A DNA stretch of 16,637 bases from Gammaproteobacteria bacterium. Its GTDB lineage: Bacteria; Pseudomonadota; Gammaproteobacteria; Xanthomonadales; Marinicellaceae. Below are positions 1 through 8,011 of this stretch, in pieces. The notes beneath the pieces are model-generated. The model was not told where the DNA came from, did no database searches, and saw nothing but the letters and a program-made list of their open reading frames with translations. Every line of letters starts with the position of its first letter. Position 1 is the first letter of the stretch. Both the position numbers and the translations under genes were made by a program. The stretch lies in assembly GCA_030426705.1 (NCBI GenBank), contig JAUHXW010000020.1:1-16637 (forward strand), read 5' to 3'.

Positions 1-1089
1 ATATGCATACGTTGAGTATCTAATCCCTCTTCTGCCTGTTATCCCTGTGAGCAAGGCATCAGATTGAACATGATTTTCATCATAATGAAATTTTGTTACT
101 GTACTGTCCGGATAAGTGATGGTTTTTAATATTTCATAGTTTGCATCGTAGCTGAAAACCCATTCTCTTGATGGGTCGTTAACATCAATGATTTTTCCCA
201 GCTTCCTGATTTCAGTGGTTACAGAAACATATTCAAATTTAAAATCTCCAACGGCATCGCTAACCAAATAACTTACATTCTTTGGTAGAAATGGCCGATA
301 GAAAATTAAATTTCCTGCACTTGAATAATTCAAATATGTTCCATCAGTTTTGTAAACCTGTTTAATTGCCCCCATTTTACCTTCATTGTGATGTAATCCT
401 TGATAATGATATGGATTTTGCACAAGACCATAGACTTCCTTTAGCCCATCTTCTCTATATAACACCCATTGGTTAGCTTCTCTTATTAGCCTAATCTTCT
501 CAGTGTTACGTGAGGAATACCTATTCCATTCACCTACTAATGAATCATTATTATTATATCTTTGCTTGGTGAACCAAACGACCCTACCATCAGGCCTCCA
601 CACGTTCACAAACCACAACGGGCAATCATTGGAGCAATTCGGTGAGTAATTATAGGCAGCACTGATTCGCGCTTCAGTATCAGCAGACCAGCCTTTGCCT
701 ATAATAGATTGGCCATATACATGCCAATCAGGCCCTGTATCGAATGTGCGGTATGAGTTATAAAACATTTCAAAATTGATTTCACTGTTAAGTTCAACAG
801 TAAATTTCTGAAATTTATTTCCAGACCCTAAATTAATTGGATTGCCTGCTGCGGGACATTGATTTCCATTGTTATCTTGTGGCGTATCAATTAAACACCC
901 TAAAGGAGTGTCTGTAGCTAATAAACATTCACCATCACCATTTGGCACATCAAGAGAAGGTGGGCTTAATGAGCTTATAGCAGGATTATTTTGTTTGCTT
1001 TTTTCTTCTATTAGTGTGTCTTTTTAAATGCTACCTGTAGCAAAGCAACTGTTAATCATCAAAATGAATGTCATTATTGTAGATTTCAT
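1..1089 (-). pseudogene. Secreted RHS/YD-repeat protein, 5' part, interrupted by stop codon 22; runs off left edge
   Basis: Reading from ATG at 1089 the frame is open for 363 codons to the window edge except for one TAA at 1024-1026 (codon 22). Residues 1-20 (MKSTIMTFILMINSCFATGS) look like a short Sec signal peptide. After the stop comes a low-complexity linker, then GNPINLGSGNKFQ, the typical opening of the DUF6531-type N-terminal domain of RHS proteins. YD-repeat-like segments follow (DGTYLNYSSAGNL, FSYDANYEILKTITYPD, TKFHYDEN, LLTGITGRRGIRYSTYAY). RHS proteins are large secreted or surface beta-cocoon shells that often carry a variable C-terminal toxin, but that end lies outside the window. 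No PAAR domain is seen, so a type VI cargo role is not indicated. The good promoter and ribosome binding site, and the same frame on both sides of the TAA, argue for a point nonsense mutation or base-call error rather than a wrong gene model. AGA, AGG and ATA codons are frequent, which fits a transferred gene. Confidence 0.8.
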
Positions 1090-1095
1090 GATTTA

Positions 1096-1125
1096 CTCCC
1101 TATTTTTAATGCGCACTATAGCACA
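1096..1125 (-). promoter_or_regulatory. Extended -10 promoter and Shine-Dalgarno of the RHS gene
   Basis: On the minus strand TGTGCTATAGT (1115-1125) matches the extended -10 form TRTGnTATAAT with one mismatch. GGGAG at 1096-1100 is a ribosome binding site 6 bases before the ATG at 1089. A second, perfect TATAAT lies further upstream at 1170-1175, with a poor -35 17 bases away. The match is by eye only. Confidence 0.5.
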
Positions 1126-1218
1126 TTATTAAGACATCTAATTTTATTTTTTATATTTGCGTAAGAATTATTATAGTTGTCATTATTTACATATTCTACT
1201 TCATTCAGCATGATACTT

Positions 1219-1881
1219 TTATTTATGCAATAATTGGCGACTTTGAATTTCTTTTCCATGAACCAAGTGATTTACGACTGTTTTCATTAAACGGTTGAGC
1301 TGTTTGATTTCTGTTGGCTCCATAGCCTTTTCAGCAAGAAACAAATTCAAACAAGCCATTGAACAAATTTTTACTTGGTTATTAACCTGTAGTCCTAAAT
1401 GCGGGTCGAATTGCAGATAGTCATTTTCTGTAGCCTCAGAGGGTGGTAACAATTCATACCCCAATATGCGGCTCAATACCCATTCAAATTTTCTCAATGG
1501 CAAACTGACAGATTTGTTTTGTTGTAGCGCCTGAATGGTTTTCTGATAGGCATTAAAAATTTCGGCACAGCTTTCATTTTCTAGCCGTAACAGGGTCAAT
1601 AGCTCACTGCAATACAACATAGAAACATGGCTTTTGTATGGACATTTTGCAAGACTGCCTTGCTGTGAAGCATCAGTCAGGGTTTTTAAGCTTGATCTGC
1701 CAGTGAAAGTTATCTCGGTAGATAAAAAATTTTGTAAATGACCAGAAAATTTGGATTTAGGCTTGCGACTGCCTTTGGCAATGACATCAACAATGCCATG
1801 GTTCATTGTTAAAAATTTGATTAAATCACTGCTTTCCCGATAAGCACGCTTGTGCAAAATAAAAGCAATATCAGCATACAT
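1219..1881 (-). CDS. recO: DNA repair protein RecO
   Basis: This is the RecFOR-pathway mediator that anneals SSB-coated single strands and, with RecR, helps load RecA at gaps. The 220-residue length is close to the family norm. The N-terminal about 80 residues form the OB-fold, with the characteristic opening of AFILHKRAYRESSDLIKFLT followed by GIVDVIAKGSRKPKSKF. The remainder is the helical C-terminal domain. Cysteines are present but not in a C4 zinc-finger arrangement, as in the E. coli protein. The ATG at 1881 lies 2 bases beyond the era stop, and the Shine-Dalgarno is weak, so translation is probably coupled. It is the last gene of the DUF4845-rnc-era-recO run; the same era-recO order is standard in gammaproteobacteria. 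No clear intrinsic terminator follows before the RHS promoter. Confidence 0.93.
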   Translation of the reverse strand: MYADIAFILHKRAYRESSDLIKFLTMNHGIVDVIAKGSRKPKSKFSGHLQNFLSTEITFTGRSSLKTLTDASQQGSLAKCPYKSHVSMLYCSELLTLLRLENESCAEIFNAYQKTIQALQQNKSVSLPLRKFEWVLSRILGYELLPPSEATENDYLQFDPHLGLQVNNQVKICSMACLNLFLAEKAMEPTEIKQLNRLMKTVVNHLVHGKEIQSRQLLHK

Positions 1882-1883
1882 AG

Positions 1884-2792
1884 TTAACCGTCGTATTCGT
1901 CTTTGTATCCCAGCGCTTCGATGGCTTTGATGTCATCAGTCCATGATGATTGCACTTTGACCCACAGTTTTAAATTCACTTTAGCTTGAATAAAGTCTTC
2001 AATTTCTTTTCGTGCCTTGATACCAATTTGTTTAATGGCTTCACCTTTATTGCCTATGATGATGCCTTTTTGATTTTTTCTTTCTACCCAAATAATGGCA
2101 TGAATATGATGCGTTTTGCCTTTGATTTCATATGCCTCTAGGTTAACTGTCACACTGTAAGGCAATTCCTGATGAAACCGCTCCATCAATTGTTCACGAA
2201 TCAATTCCGTGATAAAGAAACGGGTAGAACGGTCTGATATTTGGTCTTCATCAAATACAGCCTCACCAGCTGGCAGGTGTTGATAAATGACATCAATCAA
2301 TGGCTCAATTTGTTTGTTGCGTAAGGCACTGATGTAATGTACTCCATCAAAATCATGCTGAGCCAGGATTTTTTCAACAAATGGAATCAGTTGCTCTTTT
2401 TGCTTCACTTTATCAACTTTATTAACCACCAAAAGTTTTTTAGCGTTGGATTGTTGCACCACTTTGGCTGCACGTAAATCTTCATCCGTCCATTTCAAAG
2501 CTTCAACAAGTAACAAAACCACATCCACACCATGCGATGAGGATTGCGCCGTCTGGTTTAAGTGTTTGTTCAGTGCCGTACCTTTTTGATTATGGATACC
2601 AGGCGTATCGATAAAAACCATTTGTCCCTGCTGGGTGCTGTGTATTGCCAGGATTTGATGACGAGTGGTTTGGGGCTTGTGAGAGACTATGGATAGCTTT
2701 TGTTTAAGCACCTGGTTGATTAATGTCGATTTACCGACATTAGGTCTACCAATGACACTGACATACCCGGATTTATAGCTTGCTTTATTCAT
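1884..2792 (-). CDS. era: GTPase Era
   Basis: Era is an essential Ras-like GTPase that binds the 3' end of 16S rRNA during maturation of the 30S subunit. In this 302-residue protein the G1 loop GRPNVGKS is at 15-22, the G2 region KPQTTRH at 39-45, G3 DTPG at 62-65 and G4 NKVD at 124-127. The C-terminal KH RNA-binding domain has its GxxG loop in GIIIGNKG at 243-250. Length and domain order are those of the family. The start codon overlaps the rnc stop as ATGA, the usual rnc-era coupling, which places 16S rRNA processing and assembly factors on one message. No key residue is missing. Confidence 0.97.
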   Translation of the reverse strand: MNKASYKSGYVSVIGRPNVGKSTLINQVLKQKLSIVSHKPQTTRHQILAIHSTQQGQMVFIDTPGIHNQKGTALNKHLNQTAQSSSHGVDVVLLLVEALKWTDEDLRAAKVVQQSNAKKLLVVNKVDKVKQKEQLIPFVEKILAQHDFDGVHYISALRNKQIEPLIDVIYQHLPAGEAVFDEDQISDRSTRFFITELIREQLMERFHQELPYSVTVNLEAYEIKGKTHHIHAIIWVERKNQKGIIIGNKGEAIKQIGIKARKEIEDFIQAKVNLKLWVKVQSSWTDDIKAIEALGYKDEYDG

Positions 2793-3448
2793 TGCTGATC
2801 CAGAGCATCAATCATTTTACTGGCTGCAGACTGTTCTGCTTTTTTGATTGAACTGCCTTTTGATTCAATCACTAAATTCATTGAAGTTACCCTACAATTG
2901 ACTCGAAATACAGTATCCTGGTCCGAATCTATCACTTCTAATAATTTATATTGCGGCAACTCCAAACCTTGTTGTTGCAGGATTTCCTGCAAATGAGACT
3001 TGGCATCTTTTTTGATGACATCCGGATTAATTTTCTCCAACCAGGGCTGCATCACATTTTCTATGAACTGTTTGGCTTGATCAAAGCCCTGATCTAGTAA
3101 AACTGCACCAAAAACTGCTTCGACAGCATCAGCCAAAACTGATGATTTATTGACACCACCTGACTTGATTTCACCTTGACCTAATTTGATTTGTTCACCC
3201 AATTGATAAAAGCGTGCCACTTCTGCCAAAGTTTTTCCTTTAACCAGTTGTGACCGAACTCGAGACAACTCTCCTTCTGTTAGATTAGGATATTTAATAT
3301 AGAGCAATTCAGAAATAACCAACGAGAGGATGGAATCTCCTAAAAACTCTAACCTTTCATTGTTTTGCTTACCTAAACTCCTGTGAGTAAGTGCTTGACT
3401 GATCAGGTTTATGTTAAGCCATGCAACTTTTTGGCCAAGAACTTTCAA
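2789..3448 (-). CDS. rnc: Ribonuclease III
   Basis: This endonuclease cuts double-stranded RNA and processes the rRNA precursor and structured mRNAs as a homodimer. The signature ERLEFLGDSIL is at 31-41, with metal-binding E34 and D38. The second acidic pair D107 and E110 lies in SSVLADAVEAVFGA. The double-stranded RNA binding domain covers about 150-219. Length is 219 residues, slightly shorter than usual at the N terminus. The start is TTG at 3448: the in-frame stop TAA lies only four codons upstream, and no ATG or GTG occurs before the catalytic core, so a non-ATG start is forced. There is no clear Shine-Dalgarno. The start lies 5 bases past the DUF4845 stop and the end overlaps era by 4 bases. 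Confidence 0.95.
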   Translation of the reverse strand: MKVLGQKVAWLNINLISQALTHRSLGKQNNERLEFLGDSILSLVISELLYIKYPNLTEGELSRVRSQLVKGKTLAEVARFYQLGEQIKLGQGEIKSGGVNKSSVLADAVEAVFGAVLLDQGFDQAKQFIENVMQPWLEKINPDVIKKDAKSHLQEILQQQGLELPQYKLLEVIDSDQDTVFRVNCRVTSMNLVIESKGSSIKKAEQSAASKMIDALDQQ

Positions 3449-3453
3449 AACAA

Positions 3454-3813
3454 TCAGTTAAGTTGAATTTGTTCTTTAAATTCCATTAAAAAAGATAGGT
3501 TATAAATAAATGGTTGTTTTACTTCATACTCTAGCTTTAATTCACGACCATTACCCCTGACTACTTTAAAATCAGAAGCTTTAACATGATCTATATAACT
3601 GATACCAAGTCTATTAACCAATCCATTTTTTATCTGAGCGGGCGTTTTTCCAGAACTTTCAGCAGCTTCTGCTTTCATGGCTTTAACCACTGACATATGA
3701 TCCATATAAACGGGCCCGATCTGCATACCTGCAAACAGAAAGAAACCCAAAACGGCCAAAACAAAAATAAATCCAATCAGTGTAATACCTTGTGCTTTCT
3801 TTAGTGTCTTCAT
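3454..3813 (-). CDS. DUF4845 family membrane-anchored protein
   Basis: A small protein of 119 residues found between lepB and rnc in many gammaproteobacteria; its function is not known to me. The N terminus has basic residues, then QGITLIGFIFVLAVLGFFLF (8-27). This is one transmembrane helix whose G-ITLIGF start resembles the prepilin leader G-FTLIEL. The remainder (about 90 residues) should be periplasmic and is predicted alpha/beta. The ATG at 3813 has AGAGG about 7 bases upstream. It is the first gene after the candidate promoter at 3859-3887. Family assignment rests on size, topology and position. Confidence 0.8.
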   Translation of the reverse strand: MKTLKKAQGITLIGFIFVLAVLGFFLFAGMQIGPVYMDHMSVVKAMKAEAAESSGKTPAQIKNGLVNRLGISYIDHVKASDFKVVRGNGRELKLEYEVKQPFIYNLSFLMEFKEQIQLN

Positions 3814-3858
3814 TAGAAACCTCTGCTATTTGTGTTAGTTAGTAAGTTTAGATTAATT

Positions 3859-3887
3859 ATTATTTACTAAAGTTAAATAATTGTTAA
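3859..3887 (-). promoter_or_regulatory. Candidate sigma-70 promoter for DUF4845-rnc-era-recO
   Basis: On the minus strand TTAACA (3882-3887) and AATAAT (3859-3864) each match the consensus hexamers at five of six positions and are separated by 17 bases. The -35 overlaps the lepB stop codon. The predicted start near 3852 leaves a leader of about 38 bases before DUF4845. The stretch is very AT-rich, so chance matches are possible. Confidence 0.45.
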
Positions 3888-4684
3888 ATAATCTTGGTAC
3901 CAATACGTTTTAATCCTTCAAAGAAATGAGGAATACGCCAGTGCATCCAAATAAATTTAGCCTTTCCAACTAAATTACGTTCAGGCACTAATCCCCAAAC
4001 CCGACTGTCAGATGAATTGTCGCGGTTATCACCCATCACAAAATAATGCCCTTCAGGAACAGTCAGTTTGGTGAATCTGAAAGGCTGGTTTGACACGCCA
4101 TTAACGGTTAACATTTTGTGCCCTTCTTCATTCAAAAACTCTGTTTTTTGGATGACTCTGTTGCGTTCTTGCAAGTCATCAATAAACCCTTCATATTGAC
4201 CATCAATTGTTTGCTTGACAGGTTTGCCATCGATGTAAACGAATTTACTCCTGGTGTCATAATAAACATCTTCACCAGGCAAACCTATGACTCTTTTGAT
4301 GTAGTCATCTTTTTGATTCGGAGGAAATCTGAAGACCACCACATCACCACGCTCAGGGTGACCCACTTCAATGATGGTGTCATGTGTAACAGGCATTTTT
4401 AAACCATAAGAAAATTTATTGACGTAAATAAAATCACCCGTCAATAAAGTTGGCATCATTGAGGAAGAAGGAATCCTGAATGGTTCAAATACAAAAGTTC
4501 TGACCACCAACACAAAGATAAAAACAGGGAAGAAAGAATAACCAAAAGAAATAACCGAGGTCATAAAACTTTTTTCAGTGGGTTCCTGACCTTTGTACTT
4601 CACTTTGCCGATAATCCAGCATATCAGGGTCAAAGCACTGGCTATGGCCAAAAAGGCTTCAAAATCAAAATGTATTTCGTTCAC
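3884..4684 (-). CDS. lepB: Signal peptidase I
   Basis: This inner-membrane serine protease removes Sec and Tat signal peptides on the periplasmic side. The 266-residue protein has two transmembrane segments (about 10-26 and 46-64). The catalytic nucleophile is S75 in FRIPSSSMMPTL, where the family usually has SGSM; the general base is K130 in DYIKRVIGLPGE. The conserved box GDNRDNSSDSR is at 218-228. The start is GTG at 4684, chosen because AGAGGA at 4693-4698 lies 8 bases upstream and the N-terminal helix follows directly. The gene is 16 bases downstream of lepA, the classical lepA-lepB operon. Confidence 0.96.
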   Translation of the reverse strand: MNEIHFDFEAFLAIASALTLICWIIGKVKYKGQEPTEKSFMTSVISFGYSFFPVFIFVLVVRTFVFEPFRIPSSSMMPTLLTGDFIYVNKFSYGLKMPVTHDTIIEVGHPERGDVVVFRFPPNQKDDYIKRVIGLPGEDVYYDTRSKFVYIDGKPVKQTIDGQYEGFIDDLQERNRVIQKTEFLNEEGHKMLTVNGVSNQPFRFTKLTVPEGHYFVMGDNRDNSSDSRVWGLVPERNLVGKAKFIWMHWRIPHFFEGLKRIGTKII

Positions 4685-4700
4685 TTGTTCTATCCTCTGT

Positions 4701-6482
4701 TTAATCTACTTTCAGCACTGCCAGGAATGCTTCCTGTGGCACTTCTACCTTGCCTATTTGTTTCATGCGTTTTTTGCCGGCTTTTTGCTTTTCGAGTAAT
4801 TTTTTCTTTCTTGTGGCATCACCACCGTAACATTTGGCAGTCACATTCTTACGCAAGGCTTTAACGGTGGTTCTGGCAATGATTTGCGAGCCAATCGCCG
4901 CCTGAATCGCCACATCAAACATTTGCCTTGGAATCAAATCTTTAAGCCGTTCAGTCAGTTCACGTCCTCGTTTTTGGGCATTTTCACGGTGAGTTAAAAC
5001 AGACAAAGCATCTACCCTTTCACCATTGATTAACACATCCAAACGGATAAACGGTCCTGCCAGATAATGACTGAATTCGTATTCAAATGATGCATAACCC
5101 CTGCTGACTGACTTTAATCGGTCAAAAAAGTCCAATACCACTTCACTTAAGGGTAAATCAAAAGACAATTGCACCTGATTACCCAGGTATTGCATGTTTT
5201 TCTGTACGCCACGTTTTTCGATACACAAGCTGATCACTGGACCAACATAATCTTGAGGTAGCAAAATATTGGCGGTGATGATGGGTTCGCGAATTTCTTC
5301 AAACATGGGAGGCAAGTCTGCTGGGTTATCCAGCATCACCTGATTGCCACTTTTGTCAATCATTTCATAGACCACTGTGGGTGCAGTGGTCACCAGGTCA
5401 ATGTCAAACTCACGCTCTATGCGCTCCTGAATGACTTCCATGTGTAACATCCCGAGGAAACCACAACGAAAGCCAAAGCCCAAGGCCGAAGACGTTTCAG
5501 GTTCAAAGGTTAAAGAAGCATCATTCAAACGCAGTTTGTCCAAAGCTTCACGCAAGTCTTGATAGTCATCTGCCGAAGTTGGAAACAGCCCAGCAAAAAC
5601 CCTGGGTTGCGACTCCATAAACCCTTCCAGTGGTTTTTTGGCAGGATTTTGTGAATGTGTGATGGTGTCACCGACCGGGGCACCATGAACATCTTTAATC
5701 GATGCAGTCAAGTAACCCACTTCGCCACATTTCAAACCTTTACCCGGTGTCCTTTTGGGGGTAAATTTACCCAGCCCCTCAACCAACTGTTCAGTTTTAA
5801 GGGACATGATTTGAATTTTGTCTTTGACCGTTAATTCTCCATTAAAAATTCGAATTAACGACACCACACCCAGGTAATTATCAAACCAGGAATCAATGAT
5901 GGATGCTTGCAAAGGCGCTTCGGGATCACCCTTGGGAGCTGGTATCAAATCAGCGATGGCTTCCAGTACAGATTCAACGCCTTGGCCTGTTTTGGCTGAA
6001 ACCAGCAAAGCATCAGAAGCATCAATACCAATGATTTCTTCAATTTCCAATTTAACCTTTTCCACATCAGCCGATGGTAAATCAATTTTATTGATAACCG
6101 GAATGACTTCCAGCCCCATTTCTATGGCGGTATAACAATTGGCCACTGATTGCGCTTCAACTCCTTGAGCAGCATCAACTACTAACAATGCACCTTCACA
6201 TGCAGCCAGCGAGCGTGAAACTTCATAAGAAAAATCAACATGGCCTGGTGTGTCAATCAAGTTGTATTGATAGACTTCCCCGGATTGTGACTTGAATTCA
6301 AGACAAACCGCTTGTGATTTGATGGTTATCCCACGTTCCCGTTCGATATCCATGCTGTCTAAAACCTGCTGTGCCATTTCACGGTCAGACAATCCACCAC
6401 ACATCTGAATGAACCGATCTGCCAAGGTTGATTTACCATGGTCAATGTGAGCAATGATGGAAAAGTTACGAATATTTTTCAT
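4701..6482 (-). CDS. lepA: Elongation factor 4 (LepA), ribosomal GTPase
   Basis: A translational GTPase related to EF-G that acts on 70S/30S ribosomes; back-translocation and 30S biogenesis roles have been proposed. In its 593 residues the P-loop AHIDHGKS is at 11-18, switch II DTPGHVDF at 77-84 and NKID at 131-134. The EF-G-like domains follow. The LepA-specific C-terminal domain with its basic segment (GGDATRKKKLLEKQKAGKKR) closes the protein. Length matches the family. The ATG at 6482 begins the conserved MKNIRNFSIIAHIDHGKS, so the start is secure, yet there is no recognisable Shine-Dalgarno. A terminator lies only about 26 bases upstream, so lepA needs a promoter of its own; TATAAC at 6494-6499 is the only -10-like candidate and would leave almost no leader. 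Confidence 0.97.
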   Translation of the reverse strand: MKNIRNFSIIAHIDHGKSTLADRFIQMCGGLSDREMAQQVLDSMDIERERGITIKSQAVCLEFKSQSGEVYQYNLIDTPGHVDFSYEVSRSLAACEGALLVVDAAQGVEAQSVANCYTAIEMGLEVIPVINKIDLPSADVEKVKLEIEEIIGIDASDALLVSAKTGQGVESVLEAIADLIPAPKGDPEAPLQASIIDSWFDNYLGVVSLIRIFNGELTVKDKIQIMSLKTEQLVEGLGKFTPKRTPGKGLKCGEVGYLTASIKDVHGAPVGDTITHSQNPAKKPLEGFMESQPRVFAGLFPTSADDYQDLREALDKLRLNDASLTFEPETSSALGFGFRCGFLGMLHMEVIQERIEREFDIDLVTTAPTVVYEMIDKSGNQVMLDNPADLPPMFEEIREPIITANILLPQDYVGPVISLCIEKRGVQKNMQYLGNQVQLSFDLPLSEVVLDFFDRLKSVSRGYASFEYEFSHYLAGPFIRLDVLINGERVDALSVLTHRENAQKRGRELTERLKDLIPRQMFDVAIQAAIGSQIIARTTVKALRKNVTAKCYGGDATRKKKLLEKQKAGKKRMKQIGKVEVPQEAFLAVLKVD

Positions 6483-6508
6483 GTAATTTAAAGGTTATAG
6501 GACAGCCA

Positions 6509-6543
6509 AAAACAACAAATCCCATGGGAATCATGGGATTTGT
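6509..6543 (-). terminator. Intrinsic terminator after mucD
   Basis: A perfect 12-base stem (6515-6526 with 6532-6543) and a 5-base loop is followed on the minus strand by GTTGTTTTT. It sits 22 bases past the mucD stop and separates mucD from lepA transcription. The reverse reading has no comparable T-run. Confidence 0.7.
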
Positions 6544-6565
6544 GTGTATTTTATACTGATAACGC

Positions 6566-7921
6566 TTAGCGTTCAATCACAATAAACGTACTGCCTGCGC
6601 CACGTTTGATTAAAAGCACCAAGGGTTCATCCTCTTCCAGCGCATCAATGGCATCACTGAAATCACTCAGGTCTTCAATGTCTTTTTTGCCAACACGTTT
6701 AATAACATCACCGACACGTAAATTAGCACGCTCAACATCTTTGTTGGATATATCAGAAACTATCACGCCTGATGACTCTCCAGAACGTTCTTTGTCTTGT
6801 TCTGAAAGTTTGCTCACAGAAAAACCGATACCTGCTTTAACTTCAGCATTACCGTTTGCATCAGTACCTGCTTGCAGATTTGGATTCAATGCATCCAAAT
6901 TAGCTGTTAAGGTTTTGGCTTTACCATCTCTGAAGACTTCAAGTTTGACTTCGGTATTAGGCATCACCTTGCCGACGATAGGGGGTAATGATTCACTGGT
7001 TTCTACTTTGCTGCCATTGAATTTAATGATGACATCACCCACTTTAATGCCGGCTTTATCAGCTGAACTGTCATCAGCAACGTTTGTTACCATGGCACCC
7101 ATGGGTTTTTTCATACCCAAATAATCCGCCATGGCTTGGTTGACATTTTCAATGTTTACACCCAACAAACCTCTTTTGACTTCACCAGAGGTTTGTAATT
7201 GCTCAGCCACATGCATTGCCACATCGATGGGTACTGAAAATGATATCCCCATATAGCCACCGGTATTTGAATAAATTAAGGTGTTAATGCCTACCACTTC
7301 ACCGTTCAGGTTTATGAGAGGACCACCTGAATTACCACGATTAATAGGTACATCAGACTGAATGTAAGGCACATATTGCTGCCTGCCAATTTGTCTGCCT
7401 TTGGCACTGATGATGCCTTTGGTTACTGAATTTTGGAAGCTCAATGGAGAACCTATGGCCATCACCCACTCACCTATTTCCAGTTCATCGGTTGAACCTA
7501 TTTTCAAGGTAGGTAAATTTTTGCCATCAATTTTCAACACAGCGATGTCACTGGCTTCGTCTTCACCAATGATTTCAGCCTCAAATTCCCTGCGATCCAA
7601 CATCCTTACGGTGATTTTGTCTGCACCTTCAATGACATGGCGGTTGGTCAATATCACACCATCACTGGAAATAATAAATCCCGAACCGCCGGAAACTCTA
7701 TCACGATTTTGTGGCTGACCAGGATTAGGAATACCAAAAAACCTGAACAATTCATCATTAGGATTAGCGCGTGTTAAATCATTGTCATCAGCATTATCTC
7801 GAGCAGTGATATTAACCACCGCAGGTCCTGTTTGTTTAGCTAATTCTGTAAAATCAGGTAAATTAGCCAATGAGGCCGTAGCCAGGGTAATCATTGAAAG
7901 AAACAACCAAATTTTTTTCAT
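6566..7921 (-). CDS. mucD: Periplasmic serine protease/chaperone, HtrA (Do) family, MucD/DegQ-like
   Basis: It degrades or holds misfolded envelope proteins in the periplasm and, in Pseudomonas, dampens the sigma-E-type response. Counting from ATG 7921 (451 residues), 1-19 is a signal peptide ending LATASLA. The trypsin-like domain carries the triad H95 (LTNRHVIEGAD), D125 (ASDIAVLKID) and S198 (NRGNSGGPL). Two PDZ domains fill roughly 245-345 and 360-451. There is no N-terminal membrane anchor, so it is not DegS. The longer start at 7936 is rejected: AAGGAG lies between the two ATGs, 6 bases before 7921, and the signal peptide begins there. It follows rseC, as in the algU-mucABCD cluster, but is separated from it by a repeat element. 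Whether degP, degQ or mucD is the best name cannot be settled from sequence. Confidence 0.94.
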   Translation of the reverse strand: MKKIWLFLSMITLATASLANLPDFTELAKQTGPAVVNITARDNADDNDLTRANPNDELFRFFGIPNPGQPQNRDRVSGGSGFIISSDGVILTNRHVIEGADKITVRMLDRREFEAEIIGEDEASDIAVLKIDGKNLPTLKIGSTDELEIGEWVMAIGSPLSFQNSVTKGIISAKGRQIGRQQYVPYIQSDVPINRGNSGGPLINLNGEVVGINTLIYSNTGGYMGISFSVPIDVAMHVAEQLQTSGEVKRGLLGVNIENVNQAMADYLGMKKPMGAMVTNVADDSSADKAGIKVGDVIIKFNGSKVETSESLPPIVGKVMPNTEVKLEVFRDGKAKTLTANLDALNPNLQAGTDANGNAEVKAGIGFSVSKLSEQDKERSGESSGVIVSDISNKDVERANLRVGDVIKRVGKKDIEDLSDFSDAIDALEEDEPLVLLIKRGAGSTFIVIER

Positions 7922-7927
7922 ACTTAA

Positions 7928-7933
7928 CTCCTT
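7928..7933 (-). promoter_or_regulatory. Ribosome binding site of mucD
   Basis: AAGGAG, 6 bases upstream of the ATG at 7921. It overlaps the first codons of the alternative start at 7936 and so decides for the shorter protein. Confidence 0.8.
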
Positions 7934-7990
7934 CATTTATTAAGAATAGAGACCTTTGCTCGATTCTGGGCGATTGAAAAAAAAAGAGTT

Positions 7991-8011
7991 AAAAATGCGC
8001 CAATCAAGGCG
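7991..8011 (-). terminator. Weak terminator-like hairpin inside the repeat element
   Basis: CGCC/GGCG with a 6-base loop is followed on the minus strand by ATTTTT and, a little further, nine T in a row. The stem is only 4 bases, so termination would be inefficient. If real, it would separate rpoE-rseA-rseC transcription from mucD. Confidence 0.25.

Noticed and set aside
3872..3892. Tandem 10-11 base repeat GTTAAATAAT(T) at the lepB stop
   Set aside because: Only two copies in very AT-rich DNA; it could be an operator but nothing else supports it.
6561..6573. Small palindrome AACGC-TTA-GCGTT around the mucD stop codon
   Set aside because: A 5-base stem without a T-tract; the larger hairpin just downstream is the convincing terminator.
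6606..7124. 172-residue plus-strand open frame
   Set aside because: It lies entirely antisense to mucD, is Ser/Leu-rich without a recognisable domain, and is a shadow of the coding frame. The same applies to the other plus-strand frames, such as 10295-10714 and 5896-6135.
7922..7936. Upstream ATG start of mucD at 7936
   Set aside because: The ribosome binding site lies inside these five codons, and the signal peptide starts at the next ATG.
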